64,000 bases of DNA from Desulfobulbus oralis (GCF_002952055.1 NZ_CP021255.1:1-64000), one strand, 5' to 3'. Counted from the stretch's first letter, positions 17,201-27,097 are shown. Made by a program: numbers and translations. The notes: generated by a model not told the origin, from the letters alone.

Positions 17201-18415
17201 TCAGCGCAGATGGGAGCAGGAGAGCTTGTGGCCCATTTTCAAGGCCTTCACCCGCAGGTAGCCCTCGTTCTCCGGGCAGGCCTGCATCTCGATCGGCACG
17301 CGCTCGACAATTTCTATGCCATAACCGGAAAGTCCCACCACCTTCTTGGGGTTGTTGGTCAACAGCCGCACCTGGTGGATGCCCAGATCCACCAGCATCT
17401 GGGCGCCGGTGCCGTAATCCCGCAGATCGGGCGCAAAGCCCAGCTTGACGTTGGCTTCCACCGTATCGTAGCCCTGATCCTGCAGGGCGTAGGCCCGGAT
17501 CTTGTTGGCCAGGCCAATGCCCCGGCCCTCCTGGCGCATGTAGAGGAGCGCGCCCCGGCCGGCCTGCTCTATCTGCCGGAGTGCAGCGCCCAGTTGACCG
17601 CCGCAGTCGCAGCGCAAGGAGCCCAGCGCGTCACCGGTCAGGCATTCGCTGTGGATGCGGGTGAGGACAGGCTCCGGCCCGGCAAGCTCGCCCTTGATGA
17701 GGGCCAGATGCGTGCCTGTCTCGATGTCGCTCTCATAGGCAATGACCCTGAAATCGCCGAAGCGGGTCGGCAAATGGGCCTCGGCCACACGGCGCACGCT
17801 CACCTGCCCCCGGTCCAGCCGGTAGCGGATGATGTCCCTGACCGCGGCGATCTTCAGGCCATGTTCTTCGGCAAAAAGCTCCAGATCGACCATCCGGGCC
17901 ATGCTGCCGTCGTCCTTCATGATCTCGCAGATGACCGCCGCCGGTTTCAGGCCGGCCAGCCTGGCCAGATCCACACTGCCCTCGGTCTGGCCGGTGCGGG
18001 AGAGCACGCCGCCGCCCCGGGCACGGAGCGGGAACACGTGTCCCGGTGTCACCAGATCTTCGGGCCTGGCCCCATCGGCCACGGCAGCCCGGATGGTGGC
18101 GGCGCGATCCGCCGCGGAAATGCCCGTGGTCACGCCCTCCCGCGCCTCGATCGAAATGGTGAAGTTGGTGCCGAAGCGCGAGCCGTTCCGCTGGGCCATG
18201 AGCGGCAGGCGGAGCTGATCGATCAGGGCCGGAGCCATGGGCAGGCAGATGAGGCCGCGGCCGTATTTTGCCATGAAGTTGATGGCCTCGGGGCTCACGA
18301 ACTGGGCGGCCATGGTCAGATCGCCCTCGTTTTCCCGTTCCTCGTCGTCCACCAGAATGATCATCCTGCCCTGCCTGATGTCAGCCAGGGCCTCTTCCAC
18401 GCTGCACAGTGCCAT
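17201..18415 (-). CDS. ribBA: Bifunctional 3,4-dihydroxy-2-butanone-4-phosphate synthase / GTP cyclohydrolase II RibBA
   Basis: RibBA makes both early riboflavin precursors: dihydroxybutanone phosphate from ribulose 5-phosphate and the pyrimidine from GTP. The 404-residue product has an N-terminal RibB domain ([10 protein letters not shown] and T-P-G-H-V-F-P-L) and a C-terminal RibA domain with the zinc ligands in H-S-E-C-L-T-G-D-x-x-x-S-x-R-C-D-C and the R-Q-E-G-R-G-I-G-L block. The start is the ATG at 18415, seven bases after AAGGA; ~95 residues upstream in the open frame are non-conserved. A near-consensus promoter lies 70-95 bases upstream. I see no FMN riboswitch in the leader. Confidence 0.95.
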   Translation of the reverse strand: MALCSVEEALADIRQGRMIILVDDEERENEGDLTMAAQFVSPEAINFMAKYGRGLICLPMAPALIDQLRLPLMAQRNGSRFGTNFTISIEAREGVTTGISAADRAATIRAAVADGARPEDLVTPGHVFPLRARGGGVLSRTGQTEGSVDLARLAGLKPAAVICEIMKDDGSMARMVDLELFAEEHGLKIAAVRDIIRYRLDRGQVSVRRVAEAHLPTRFGDFRVIAYESDIETGTHLALIKGELAGPEPVLTRIHSECLTGDALGSLRCDCGGQLGAALRQIEQAGRGALLYMRQEGRGIGLANKIRAYALQDQGYDTVEANVKLGFAPDLRDYGTGAQMLVDLGIHQVRLLTNNPKKVVGLSGYGIEIVERVPIEMQACPENEGYLRVKALKMGHKLSCSHLR

Positions 18416-18482
18416 GATGCGTCCTTTCCGCCCACAGGGGCCTTGAATTTTTGGGGAACAAGCAAACCGAAATTTTTTCTGC

Positions 18483-18511
18483 AAAATAGAAAACCGCCCG
18501 GCTTCTGTCAA
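18483..18511 (-). promoter_or_regulatory. Sigma70 promoter of ribBA
   Basis: On the minus strand a perfect TTGACA (18511-18506) is followed after exactly 17 bases by TATTTT (18488-18483), about 70 bases before the ribBA start codon. Confidence 0.75.
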
Positions 18512-18630
18512 CCGGCGGCAGGGCCCGGAACCCCACGCTTCCTCTTTACTGTTTTGGCCGGCAGGGATACTATGATGACCTTTCGCCAGGATGGTCCTTT
18601 GCCAACCAAGCCCCCAACGGACGTGAAAAC

Positions 18631-18825
18631 ATGATTGCCCCCGAACTCGTGGAAATTCTCGCCTGCCCGGCCTGCAAGGGCCCGGTCGAGGCGGACGAAG
18701 CACGGCAGGCCCTGGTCTGCCGGAGCTGCAAGCTGGCCTTTCCGCTGCATGCGCACGGCGGTGTCATGCTGCCGGTGCTGCTCGTGGAAGAGGCCCGGCC
18801 GCTGGACCTCAGGTCCGAAAATTAA
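18631..18825 (+). CDS. Trm112 family zinc-ribbon protein
   Basis: The 64-residue product has the Trm112/YcaR pattern: an N-terminal L[12 protein letters not shown] (CxxC) and a second pair C-R-S-C-K-L-A-F-P. Trm112-type proteins are small partners of methyltransferases and other enzymes; the partner here cannot be told from sequence. It is transcribed divergently from ribBA and ends 17 bases before the phosphohexomutase gene. Confidence 0.88.
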   Translation: MIAPELVEILACPACKGPVEADEARQALVCRSCKLAFPLHAHGGVMLPVLLVEEARPLDLRSEN

Positions 18826-18842
18826 GCCCAAAGGAGCCGATT

Positions 18843-20597
18843 ATGCCGACCACCGAAAGCATTGCCGCAAAGATCACCCCCTTCATCGTTCCCGGCGACC
18901 ATGCCCAGAGCCGCTACTTCGAGGCGATAAAGGCCCTGGTGGCCGGCCGCGATCAGGCTAAGGGCAGCGAACGCGCCGCCTGGCAGCAGGCCATTGACGA
19001 GGTGTACGCGCTCGTGGCCGACGAGATCAGAAACCGTGCGGGACAGCCCCTGAAGCCCGTGTCCTTCGGCACCTCCGGCTGGCGGGGACTGCTCGGCAAG
19101 GAACTCTTCGTCCGCTCCGTGGCCGTGGTCACGGCCGCCATCCTGAGCCTCTACAAAAAGGCCGAACAGGATGGGGAGCTGGCCGGCGCCCTGGGTGTGG
19201 CCAGTTTCGCCGAAATGCGGGAGCGGGGCTGTGTGCTGGGCTTTGACAACCGCTTTGGCGGGCCGATGCTGGCGCTGGCGGTGGCCAATGTGCTGGCCGC
19301 AAACGGCGTCCGGATCCTGTATGCGGGCGAAGCCACCACCGGCGCGCTCTCCGCCTCGGTCCTGGTCAGGCACGCGGCCTTCTCCATCAATCTCACCCCC
19401 AGCCACAACCCGCTGGAGTACGGCGGCTTCAAGTACAATGCCGCGGATGCCGGCCCGGCCGCGCCCATCCTGACCGAACACATCACCCGCACGGCGCGGG
19501 ACTGCATGGGCCGGCAGAGCGTCCCCCTCCTGCCCCCGGACCTCGACCTGCAAAAGCCGCTGGACCAACTGCCCGACGTGAACCACGAGGACGCGCTGGC
19601 CAGTTGGCAGCGGCTCGTCCGCGAGGGCAAAAGGCGTCACGGTCTGGACTATGACCAGCTTGTGCAGGATTTTGCCGCGCGTGACGACATCTTTGTCTGC
19701 CTGGACCCGGTGCACGGCGCGTCCCGCGACATGCTGGCCGCTCTTTTGGGCAATCCGGACGCCGGTCATCTGAAAATCCTGCGGCACACGGCCGACCCGA
19801 CCTTTGGCGGCATCGCGCCGGAGCCCTCCTCCGCCAACCTGCGGCCCGTCATGGCCGAACTGCAGGCGGCCGGACAGCCGCTCAGGCTGGGCGCCATCAT
19901 CGATCCGGACGGCGACCGCATCCGCTTTACGGACGGCCATGTGGAAATTTCCATGAACCAGTTCGGCGCCATGGCCTACCACTACCTGCACGAGCACAAG
20001 GGCAAACGCGGCATGGCGGCCAAGACGGTTGCCACGAGCAATCTGGCCAACGCTTTGGCCGCGGGCTTTGGCGAAGAGCTTTTTGAACCCCGGGTCGGCT
20101 TCAAGGAATTCAAGCCGGTCATCGGCAGGGCGCTGGTCTGCTTCGAGGAATCCGACGGCATCACCGTCATTGGCCATACCCCGGAAAAGGACGCCTTCAT
20201 CGGCCTGATGCTGGCCCTGGACATGACCCTGACCCTCAAGAAGCCCCTGGGCGCCTATCTCCATGAAATCGAGGAGAGGTACGGCTATTACTATCCGGCC
20301 AAGGACAGCGCGCTCGTCTCGCAGCAGGGCGAAACGCTGCTGGCGGCTTTAAACAAACTGGCCCGCTACGATGTGGGCGCCACGCTGGAGGTGGGCGGCA
20401 GAGCGCACACAGTCAAGCGGGTCATTGCCATCGATGGCCGCAAGCTGATTCTGGACGACGATTCCTGGATCATGATCCGGCCATCCGGCACGGAACCCAA
20501 GGTGCGTTTCTATGTGGAGGCGCGCAATCCGGAAGGTTGCGGCCAACTGGTCGAAACCGCCAAATCGCTCCTTGCCGAAACCGGCCTTCTGCCATAA
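18843..20597 (+). CDS. Phosphohexomutase (phosphoglucomutase/phosphomannomutase family)
   Basis: The 584-residue product interconverts hexose 1- and 6-phosphates, supplying nucleotide sugars for surface polymers. It shows F-G-T-S-G-W-R-G near residue 78, the phosphoserine loop TPSHNP (about 184), the metal-binding DPDGDR (about 355) and the sugar-phosphate loop R-P-S-G-T-E-P-K near the C-terminus. The length and the G-W-R-G variant fit the larger deltaproteobacterial type. A good SD (AAAGGAG) precedes the ATG. The preferred sugar is not decidable from sequence. Confidence 0.9.
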   Translation: MPTTESIAAKITPFIVPGDHAQSRYFEAIKALVAGRDQAKGSERAAWQQAIDEVYALVADEIRNRAGQPLKPVSFGTSGWRGLLGKELFVRSVAVVTAAILSLYKKAEQDGELAGALGVASFAEMRERGCVLGFDNRFGGPMLALAVANVLAANGVRILYAGEATTGALSASVLVRHAAFSINLTPSHNPLEYGGFKYNAADAGPAAPILTEHITRTARDCMGRQSVPLLPPDLDLQKPLDQLPDVNHEDALASWQRLVREGKRRHGLDYDQLVQDFAARDDIFVCLDPVHGASRDMLAALLGNPDAGHLKILRHTADPTFGGIAPEPSSANLRPVMAELQAAGQPLRLGAIIDPDGDRIRFTDGHVEISMNQFGAMAYHYLHEHKGKRGMAAKTVATSNLANALAAGFGEELFEPRVGFKEFKPVIGRALVCFEESDGITVIGHTPEKDAFIGLMLALDMTLTLKKPLGAYLHEIEERYGYYYPAKDSALVSQQGETLLAALNKLARYDVGATLEVGGRAHTVKRVIAIDGRKLILDDDSWIMIRPSGTEPKVRFYVEARNPEGCGQLVETAKSLLAETGLLP

Positions 20598-20673
20598 GGT
20601 AGGGCCAACATCGGCAGGCCGGGATTTGCATCCGGCACTCCGGTCATGTTTACCCAAAACAAGGTGAAACCTT

Positions 20674-21513
20674 ATGTGGGACTATACAGATGCGGTGAAA
20701 GAGCACTTCATCCACCCCAAAAACGTGGGTGAAATTGAAAATCCGGACGGCGTCGGCAACGTCGGCTCCATTTCCTGCGGCGACGCGCTCCGCCTGACCA
20801 TCAAGGTGGACAGGGCGACGGAGGTGATCACGGACGCGAAATTCAAAACCTTTGGCTGCGCCTCGGCCATCGCCTCCTCCTCCATGCTGACCGAAATGAT
20901 CATCGGGATGAAGCTGGAAGACGCGGAAAAGCTGAGCAACGACGACATCGCCCGCGCCCTGGGCGGTCTGCCCAAGGAAAAGATGCACTGCTCGGTCATG
21001 GGCCGGGAAGCGCTGGAAGCGGCCATTGCCGACTACCGGGGCGTGACCCTGCCTATGGCCCAGGGCCAGATCGTCTGCGAGTGCTTCGGCGTGACCGACC
21101 TTGAAATCATCCGCGCCATCCGGGAAAACGACCTGAAAAGCATCGAGGACATCACCCACTTCACCAAGGCCGGCGGCGGCTGCGGCCGGTGCCACGAGCG
21201 GCTGCAGGAGATTCTGGACCGGGAATTGCACAGCGAGGCGGCCAGGACCGCGCCCCCCAGGAGCAGGCGCATGACCTCGCTGGAAAAAATCAGGAAAATC
21301 GAAGCGGTCATCGAACAGGAGATCCGGCCCACCCTGAAGAGAGACCACGGCGACATTCAACTGATCGACGTGGACGGCGACAGGGTCACGGTGGCCCTGC
21401 GCGGCGCCTGTGTGGGCTGCCACGCCGCCTCTGCCACCCTGAAAGACTATGTGGAAAAGCGCCTGCGCGAGCAGGTGCTGGATACATTGGTCGTCGAGGA
21501 GGAGCGGGCATGA
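20674..21513 (+). CDS. nifU: Iron-sulfur cluster scaffold protein NifU
   Basis: NifU receives sulfur from the desulfurase and assembles [Fe-S] clusters for transfer. The 279-residue product has the full NifU layout: an IscU-like domain (cysteines in I-S-C-G-D-A, F-G-C-A-S-A and H-C-S-V-M), a central BFD-like ferredoxin domain (C-E-C-F-G-V ... C-G-R-C-H), and a C-terminal Nfu domain with C-V-G-C-H. It overlaps nifS by four bases (ATGA). No nitrogenase genes are nearby, so this is probably the general Fe-S system of the cell. Confidence 0.95.
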   Translation: MWDYTDAVKEHFIHPKNVGEIENPDGVGNVGSISCGDALRLTIKVDRATEVITDAKFKTFGCASAIASSSMLTEMIIGMKLEDAEKLSNDDIARALGGLPKEKMHCSVMGREALEAAIADYRGVTLPMAQGQIVCECFGVTDLEIIRAIRENDLKSIEDITHFTKAGGGCGRCHERLQEILDRELHSEAARTAPPRSRRMTSLEKIRKIEAVIEQEIRPTLKRDHGDIQLIDVDGDRVTVALRGACVGCHAASATLKDYVEKRLREQVLDTLVVEEERA

Positions 21514-22691
21514 GCGGGCAGCTTATCTACATGGACAACAACGCCACCACCGCGGTCGCGCCCGAGGTGCTGGAGGCCATGCTGCCCTATCTGAAGGAGA
21601 TGTACGGCAATCCGTCCTCCATGTACGATTTCGCAACCGGCCCGGCCGCGGCCCTCAAAAAGGCCCGGGAGCAGGCGGCGGCCCTGGTCGGCGCCCAGCC
21701 GGACGAGATCGTGTTCACCAGTTGCGGCACGGAAAGCGATTCCACGGCCATCTTTTCGGCCCTGCAGCGCCAGCCCGGCAAAACCCACATCATCACCACC
21801 CGGGTCGAGCACCCTGCGGTCAAGAATCTGTGTGCGAACCTCGAAAACCTGAGCGGCCGCAAATACCGCGTCACCGCCCTGCCGGTGGACCGGGAAGGCC
21901 TCCTGGACATGCAGCAGTACCAGGACAGCCTGACGGACGACACCGCCCTGGTCAGCGTGATGTGGGCCAACAACGAAACCGGCGTGCTCTTTCCGGTGGA
22001 AGAGATGGCGGTGATGGCCAGGGAGCGCGGCATTCTCTTCCATACCGACGCGGTCCAGGCCACCGGCAAGGTGCCCATGCGCCTGGACGATTCGGCCATC
22101 GACTTTCTCTCCTGCTCGGGCCACAAGCTGCATGCGCCCAAGGGCGTGGGCTTTCTCTTCGTCCGCAGGGGCGCGCCCTTCATGCCCTTTCTGAACGGCG
22201 GCCATCAGGAGCGCGGCCGCCGGGCAGGCACGGAAAACGTGGCCGCCATCGCGGCTCTGGGCAGGGCCTGCGAACTGGCGGCCCAAAACATGCCGGAAGA
22301 AACCAGGAAGGTGCGGGCGCTGCGGGACAGGCTGGAGAACGGCCTGCTGGCGCGGGTGCCGAAGGCCCTGCTGAACGGCCACAAGACCCGGCGTCTGCCC
22401 GGCACCTGCAATATCAGCTTCGAATATGTGGAAGGCGAGGCCATCCTGCTGCATCTGAACCGGCACCGCATCTGCGCCTCTTCGGGTTCGGCCTGCACCT
22501 CGGGCTCCCTGGAGCCCTCCCATGTGCTGCGCGCCATGGGCGTCCCTTTTACCGCGGCGCACGGCTCCATCCGCTTCAGCCTGTCCGGCTACAATACCGA
22601 GGCCGAGGTGGACAGGGTGCTGGAGGTCGTCCCCGGCATCATTGCCGAGTTGCGGGAACTTTCCCCCTTCTGGGCCGATCTGAACCGGTGA
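21510..22691 (+). CDS. nifS: Cysteine desulfurase NifS
   Basis: NifS takes sulfur from cysteine using pyridoxal phosphate. The 393-residue product has D-N-N-A-T-T near the start, the PLP lysine in C-S-G-H-K-L-H-A-P-K-G (about 203), and the catalytic cysteine loop S-S-G-S-A-C-T-S-G-S (about 328). The start is the ATG overlapping the nifU stop, preceded by GGAGGAGC; longer frames upstream are inside nifU. A strong terminator follows, so nifU-nifS is a two-gene operon. Confidence 0.95.
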   Translation: MSGQLIYMDNNATTAVAPEVLEAMLPYLKEMYGNPSSMYDFATGPAAALKKAREQAAALVGAQPDEIVFTSCGTESDSTAIFSALQRQPGKTHIITTRVEHPAVKNLCANLENLSGRKYRVTALPVDREGLLDMQQYQDSLTDDTALVSVMWANNETGVLFPVEEMAVMARERGILFHTDAVQATGKVPMRLDDSAIDFLSCSGHKLHAPKGVGFLFVRRGAPFMPFLNGGHQERGRRAGTENVAAIAALGRACELAAQNMPEETRKVRALRDRLENGLLARVPKALLNGHKTRRLPGTCNISFEYVEGEAILLHLNRHRICASSGSACTSGSLEPSHVLRAMGVPFTAAHGSIRFSLSGYNTEAEVDRVLEVVPGIIAELRELSPFWADLNR

Positions 22692-22708
22692 TTCGGGGAA
22701 AGCCCTTC

Positions 22709-22740
22709 AGGGCCGCCCTGTGGGGCGGCCCTTTCTTTTT
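22709..22740 (+). terminator. Rho-independent terminator of nifUS
   Basis: AGGGCCGCCC (22709-22718) pairs perfectly with GGGCGGCCCT (22723-22732) around a four-base loop, followed by TTCTTTTTT. Confidence 0.9.
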
Positions 22741-22753
22741 TGCAGGGTGAGAC

Positions 22754-23710
22754 ATGCGTATCCTTGATCCTTCCTTTACCATCCTGGACAATCTGGACCG
22801 GCAGAGCCTGGCGGCGCGCGTGGAGTACTGCGGCCGGGTCTGCTACAAGAGCGAGGCCAGCATCGATGCCCATTCGGCCGGGCCCTTTGTGCGCAGGATG
22901 CTCCAGCGCCAGCACAGCTCGGTCTTTGAAATGGCCATGCTCAGCCTGGACATCCGGCTGCGGGACGAGGCGCAACTGGCCGCCCTTTTTGCCCGCCAGC
23001 CCAGATTCCTGCAGATCAGCCTGCCAGGGCCGGACAAAACGCGGCTGCTGCTGACCGGCTCCATCCGCGCCCTCCGGGACTTTCTGCAGGGGGAACAGGA
23101 CGCCCTGCGCGACGCGCTTGGCGCCTTTCTGCTGGCGCGGCATCCGCTGTTCTTCGCGGATGTGGTCCCGGCTGCGGCCCAGGCGGATGCGGACATCGAG
23201 ATCCGCAAACTGCCGCTTGCCGCGGTGGAGGAGCTGCCCCCGGCGCTCCTGGCCGAGCACCGCTTTCTGGCCGTGCGTTTTGTGGTCAACCGGGCCGTGA
23301 GCCACGAGCTGGTGCGGCACCGGCGCTGCTCCTTTCTGCAGGAGAGTCAGCGCTACTGCCGCTACAACAGCGAGCGCTTCGGCGGCGAGGTGGCCTTTAT
23401 CCGGCCGCTCTTCTTCCCGGAGGGCAGTCCCGAATTCCTGCTCTGGCAGGAGGCCATGGCCCACTGCGAGCGCATCTACCTCAAACTGCTGGCAAGCGCC
23501 TCCCCCCAGGCGGCACGTTCGGTCCTGCCCAACTCCTGCAAGACCGAGATCATCGTCTCCGCCAATCTGGGCCAGTGGCGGCACATGCTGGCCCTACGCA
23601 CCTCGCAGGCCGCGGATCCCAGTATGCGCGAGGTCACAATACCCCTGGCCCGGGAGCTGGCGCGGCGCTACCCGACGCTCTTTACCGCAGCAGAACACCG
23701 GAGCCAGTAA
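22754..23710 (+). CDS. thyX: Flavin-dependent thymidylate synthase ThyX
   Basis: ThyX methylates dUMP to dTMP using FAD and methylenetetrahydrofolate. The ThyX motif appears as RHRRCSFLQESQRYCRY near residue 187, with the upstream V-N-R-A-V-S-H-E-L-V and the C-terminal S-C-K-T-E-I block followed by R-T-S-Q-A-A-D-P. At 318 residues it is longer than the shortest ThyX proteins. It starts 13 bases after the nifUS terminator, with GCAGGGTGAG as ribosome site. Confidence 0.93.
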   Translation: MRILDPSFTILDNLDRQSLAARVEYCGRVCYKSEASIDAHSAGPFVRRMLQRQHSSVFEMAMLSLDIRLRDEAQLAALFARQPRFLQISLPGPDKTRLLLTGSIRALRDFLQGEQDALRDALGAFLLARHPLFFADVVPAAAQADADIEIRKLPLAAVEELPPALLAEHRFLAVRFVVNRAVSHELVRHRRCSFLQESQRYCRYNSERFGGEVAFIRPLFFPEGSPEFLLWQEAMAHCERIYLKLLASASPQAARSVLPNSCKTEIIVSANLGQWRHMLALRTSQAADPSMREVTIPLARELARRYPTLFTAAEHRSQ

Positions 23711-23896
23711 AAGTCGGGTCATACCTTCAGCTTTCTCCTTCGAGCCGGCAGCTTTTCTGAACGCACCAAGGAGCGCCCAGTGAAACACAATATCGGTGTT
23801 TTTTGGAGTCAAACTGTCCAATTATCGGCAGATCAACTAAAAAATATAATAAATCCAGTAAATTACATATAGAGTGCCAAAAAGATGCCTTCTTTT

Positions 23897-23925
23897 TTGA
23901 CCCCTATCCCCTTTTTATGTACAAT
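23897..23925 (+). promoter_or_regulatory. Sigma70 promoter of the PilB-type gene
   Basis: TTGACC (23897-23902), a 17-base spacer, then TACAAT (23920-23925), in an AT-rich stretch of the 277-base gap before the ATPase gene. The rest of that gap holds no gene. Confidence 0.65.
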
Positions 23926-23987
23926 ATGCCCCATGCATGAAGACGATGCAGGGTCATTCCTTTTTTTCTCCACCGTGACGGCACCCC

Positions 23988-26297
23988 ATGGCTAAACCGA
24001 CAGAAATGCGCACCTCGACCAAGAGAACGGTCAAGGATCAGTCAGGCGCCAGCAAGCAGAAGATTGGCGAACTGCTGAGCAAGGCAGGCTATATCAACTC
24101 CCAGCAATTCGAGCAGGCCAAAACCCTGAGCCGCCGCAGCGGCATGCCCCTCAGCAGGATTCTTCTGGAGAACGGGGTCATCGAGGAAGATACCATCCCC
24201 AACTTTCTGAGCCGCATGCACAACTTCACCCCCATCGATCTGGGGAGTGAAGAGCCCAGCCAGGAGGCGCTGAAAAAGCTGCCCTTCGACATAGCCCGGG
24301 ACTACCTGGCCTTCCCCATCAAGGTCTTTGCCAACGGCATGCAGATCACGATGGTGGAGCCTACCGACACCGCGGGCGTCGAGGAGCTGCAGGACAGGCT
24401 GCGCACCAACCTGCAGGTGGGGGTTTCGAGCTACCGCTCGGTCATCGATGCCTACAAAAAATATTACGGCATCAGCAATGAGGAGTATGAACACTTCTTC
24501 GGACTGGACGAGGAAGCGGGCCACGAGGACGCGCCCAGCATGCTGGAGGTGGACGACTTCGGCTCCCTGGTCGCCGATGCGGCCGAGGAATTCGAGATCG
24601 GCCCGGACGAGGCGGCCGAGAGCAGCATAGCCGAGCAGTTTTCGGCCACCGACGCGCCCATCATCAAGCTGGTCAACGGCATTCTGGTGCAGGCCGTGCA
24701 GAGCGGGGTGAGCGACATTCATATCGAGCCCTTCGAAAAGACCATGCAGGTGCGCTACCGCAAGGACGGTTCGCTCTACAAGTCCATGAACCTGCCGCTC
24801 AACATCAAAAACGCCCTGGCCGCGCGCCTGAAGATCCTGGCCGGGCTGAACATCACCGAACGCCGCGTGCCGCAGGATGGCCGCATCCAGATCCGTGTGG
24901 GCCGCAACAAGGCGGTGGATTTTCGTGTTTCCACCCTGCCGCTCCTGCACGGCGAAGGCATTGTGCTCCGTATCCTGGACAAGGGCTCGCTGAACGTTGA
25001 CCTGACCCAACTGGGCTTCACTCCGGACACCTTTGCCTCCCTGAAGCGCTGTCTCAAGCGGCCCCAGGGGCTGCTGCTGGTCACCGGGCCGACCGGTTCC
25101 GGCAAGACCGTCACCCTGTATTCGGCCCTCAACTCCCTCAACACCGAGGACATCAAGATTCTGACCGCGGAAGACCCGGTGGAGTTCAACTTCAAGGGCA
25201 TCAACCAGGTCAACGTCAACACCGAAGTGGGCATGACCTTTGCCGCGGCCATGAAGGCCTTTCTCCGGCAGGACCCGGACATCATCATGGTGGGCGAGAT
25301 CCGCGACATCGAAACCGCGGAAATCGCCATGAAGGCGGCCATGACCGGCCATCTGGTCTTCTCCACCCTGCACACCAACGACGCGCCGGCCACGGTCAGC
25401 CGTATGGTGGACATCGGCGTGCCCGCCTATATTCTGGCCTCCTCCCTCACCATGGTGCTGGCCCAGCGCCTGGGCCGGCGGCTCTGCAAGTACTGCAAGA
25501 CGCCCGCCGTCTATGACGACGAGACCCTGCTCGCCGCCGGCTTCAAGGAAAGCGAGCTGCGGGATCTCCAGTTGTACAAGGCCAAGGGCTGCCCCAAGTG
25601 CAACGGCCGCGGCTACAAGGGCCGGGTCGGCTTCTTCGAGCTGATGGAGGTGACCCAGGATGTGGCGGCAGCCATTCAGGCGCAGGTTTCCGAGGAGCAA
25701 CTGCGCAAGGTGGCTGCCCAGGCCGGCATGTACACCCTGCGCGAGGCGGCCCTGCAAAAAGCCCGGGAGGGCATCACCAGCCTGGAAGAGGTGCTCAAGC
25801 GCACCGTGGCCCACGAGGAGACCCTGCCGCCCTATCTGGTCAATCCGGACACCGAAGAGTACAAGGACGGGGACATCATCATCCAGGAAGGCAACAATGA
25901 TACCGACTTTTTCCGCCTGATCCGGGGCAAGCTCTCCGTGCTCCGCTCCAATAAAAAGATTGCGGCCATCACCGAACCCGGCGAGTACTTCGGGGAAATG
26001 GCGGCCATTCTGGAACAGCCGCGCACCGCGACCGTGCGCTCCATGGGCCGCTGCAGCGTCAAGCGCTTCCCCGGCAACAAGCTCTGGGAAATTATCGAAA
26101 AATACCCGGACATTGCCAAGCCGCTCTTCCGCAGCCTGAGCGACCGCATCAACAAGACCGACAAGCTGATGGTGCAGATCGCGGACGCCCAGATTGCGGC
26201 CAGCCGCGGCGCGGCGGCCGCGCCCGCACCCGGGATGGCCCATCCCGGCCCGGCCATGCCGACCCAGATGCCCCATCCCGGCGCGCCCCAAGCATGA
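23988..26297 (+). CDS. PilB/GspE-type secretion ATPase with C-terminal cyclic-nucleotide-binding domain
   Basis: Hexameric ATPases of this family power type IV pilus extension or type II secretion. An N-terminal MshEN-like domain (about 25-175) precedes the T2SSE ATPase domain (about 215-600), with Walker A GPTGSGKT (about 367), an Asp box and Walker B L-R-Q-D-P-D-I-I-M-V-G-E-I-R-D, His boxes, and a four-cysteine zinc site (C-K-Y-C ... C-P-K-C). Unusually, residues ~623-715 form a cyclic-nucleotide-binding fold: Y-K-D-G-D-I-I-I-Q-E-G, then G-E-Y-F-G-E-M-A ... P-R-T-A-T-V. A Pro/Met/His-rich tail ends the 769 residues. The phosphate-binding-cassette-like sequence suggests ligand control by cAMP, cGMP or another nucleotide; the ligand is unknown. 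It overlaps the next gene by four bases. Confidence 0.9.
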   Translation: MAKPTEMRTSTKRTVKDQSGASKQKIGELLSKAGYINSQQFEQAKTLSRRSGMPLSRILLENGVIEEDTIPNFLSRMHNFTPIDLGSEEPSQEALKKLPFDIARDYLAFPIKVFANGMQITMVEPTDTAGVEELQDRLRTNLQVGVSSYRSVIDAYKKYYGISNEEYEHFFGLDEEAGHEDAPSMLEVDDFGSLVADAAEEFEIGPDEAAESSIAEQFSATDAPIIKLVNGILVQAVQSGVSDIHIEPFEKTMQVRYRKDGSLYKSMNLPLNIKNALAARLKILAGLNITERRVPQDGRIQIRVGRNKAVDFRVSTLPLLHGEGIVLRILDKGSLNVDLTQLGFTPDTFASLKRCLKRPQGLLLVTGPTGSGKTVTLYSALNSLNTEDIKILTAEDPVEFNFKGINQVNVNTEVGMTFAAAMKAFLRQDPDIIMVGEIRDIETAEIAMKAAMTGHLVFSTLHTNDAPATVSRMVDIGVPAYILASSLTMVLAQRLGRRLCKYCKTPAVYDDETLLAAGFKESELRDLQLYKAKGCPKCNGRGYKGRVGFFELMEVTQDVAAAIQAQVSEEQLRKVAAQAGMYTLREAALQKAREGITSLEEVLKRTVAHEETLPPYLVNPDTEEYKDGDIIIQEGNNDTDFFRLIRGKLSVLRSNKKIAAITEPGEYFGEMAAILEQPRTATVRSMGRCSVKRFPGNKLWEIIEKYPDIAKPLFRSLSDRINKTDKLMVQIADAQIAASRGAAAAPAPGMAHPGPAMPTQMPHPGAPQA

Positions 26298-27097
26298 ACC
26301 AGATTTCGGCATACATTATCGCCTACAATATCGCGGACAAAATCGAGGCCGCGATCAACTCGGTTCTGTGGGCGGATGAGATTGTGGTGGTGGACTCCCA
26401 CAGCGAAGACGGCACCACGGAAATCGCCGGGCGCCTGGGGGCCCGGATCGTCCAGGTGACCTTCACCAGCTTTGGCGACCTGCGCAACCAGGCCATGGCC
26501 GCCTGCACGCACGACTGGATCTTTTCCCTGGATTCGGACGAGCGCTGCACGCCGGCGGCCCGGGATGAAATCCTGGCCTGCCTGGAAAACCCGCAGGCCG
26601 ACGCCTACTATGTGCCCCGCCGGAATTTTTTCATGGGCCGCTGGATCTGCCACAGCGGCTACTATCCGGATTACCGCCAGCCCCAGCTCTTCAGAAAGGG
26701 CGCTCTGGTGTTCAAGGACGGCGATCCGGTGCACGAGGAGTTCCGCATTGTCAGCCCAAAGCCGGTGGGCTACCTCAAAGAGGCCATCTGGCAACTGCCC
26801 TTTGCCGATCTGGCCGAGCTGATGCGCAAGGCCGACCGCTACTCTTCCCTTGGCGCCAGAAAGCTCGACATGAACGGCCAACACGGCTCCATGGGCCGGG
26901 CATTCGGCCATGCCCTCTGGGCCTTTCTGCACATGTACCTCATGAAACGCGGCTTCCTGGACGGCTGGCCGGGCTTCATGATTGCCTTCAGCAGTTTTGA
27001 AAGCACCCTGTTCAAGTATGCCAAGCTCTATGAAATGCAGGCGAAACGGCAGGGGCAGTGGGAGCCGCCCCCTTCCCCACCCCTGCGCAGATCCTGA
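26294..27097 (+). CDS. WaaE/KdtX-like family 2 glycosyltransferase
   Basis: The 267-residue product begins I-S-A-Y-I-I-A-Y-N and has V-V-V-D-S-H-S-E-D-G-T, F-G-D-L-R-N-Q-A and L-D-S-D-E-R, the arrangement of WaaE/KdtX-like enzymes, which add sugars to lipopolysaccharide inner core. The C-terminus has an amphipathic, membrane-interacting F-L-H-M-Y-L-M-K-R-G-F-L-D-G segment typical of the group. It starts in an ATGA overlap with the PilB-type gene and ends at a strong terminator. Confidence 0.85.
   Translation: MNQISAYIIAYNIADKIEAAINSVLWADEIVVVDSHSEDGTTEIAGRLGARIVQVTFTSFGDLRNQAMAACTHDWIFSLDSDERCTPAARDEILACLENPQADAYYVPRRNFFMGRWICHSGYYPDYRQPQLFRKGALVFKDGDPVHEEFRIVSPKPVGYLKEAIWQLPFADLAELMRKADRYSSLGARKLDMNGQHGSMGRAFGHALWAFLHMYLMKRGFLDGWPGFMIAFSSFESTLFKYAKLYEMQAKRQGQWEPPPSPPLRRS

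Noticed and set aside
18416-18620. FMN riboswitch upstream of ribBA
   Set aside because: The conserved FMN-element segments are not visible; a normal promoter and short leader are present.
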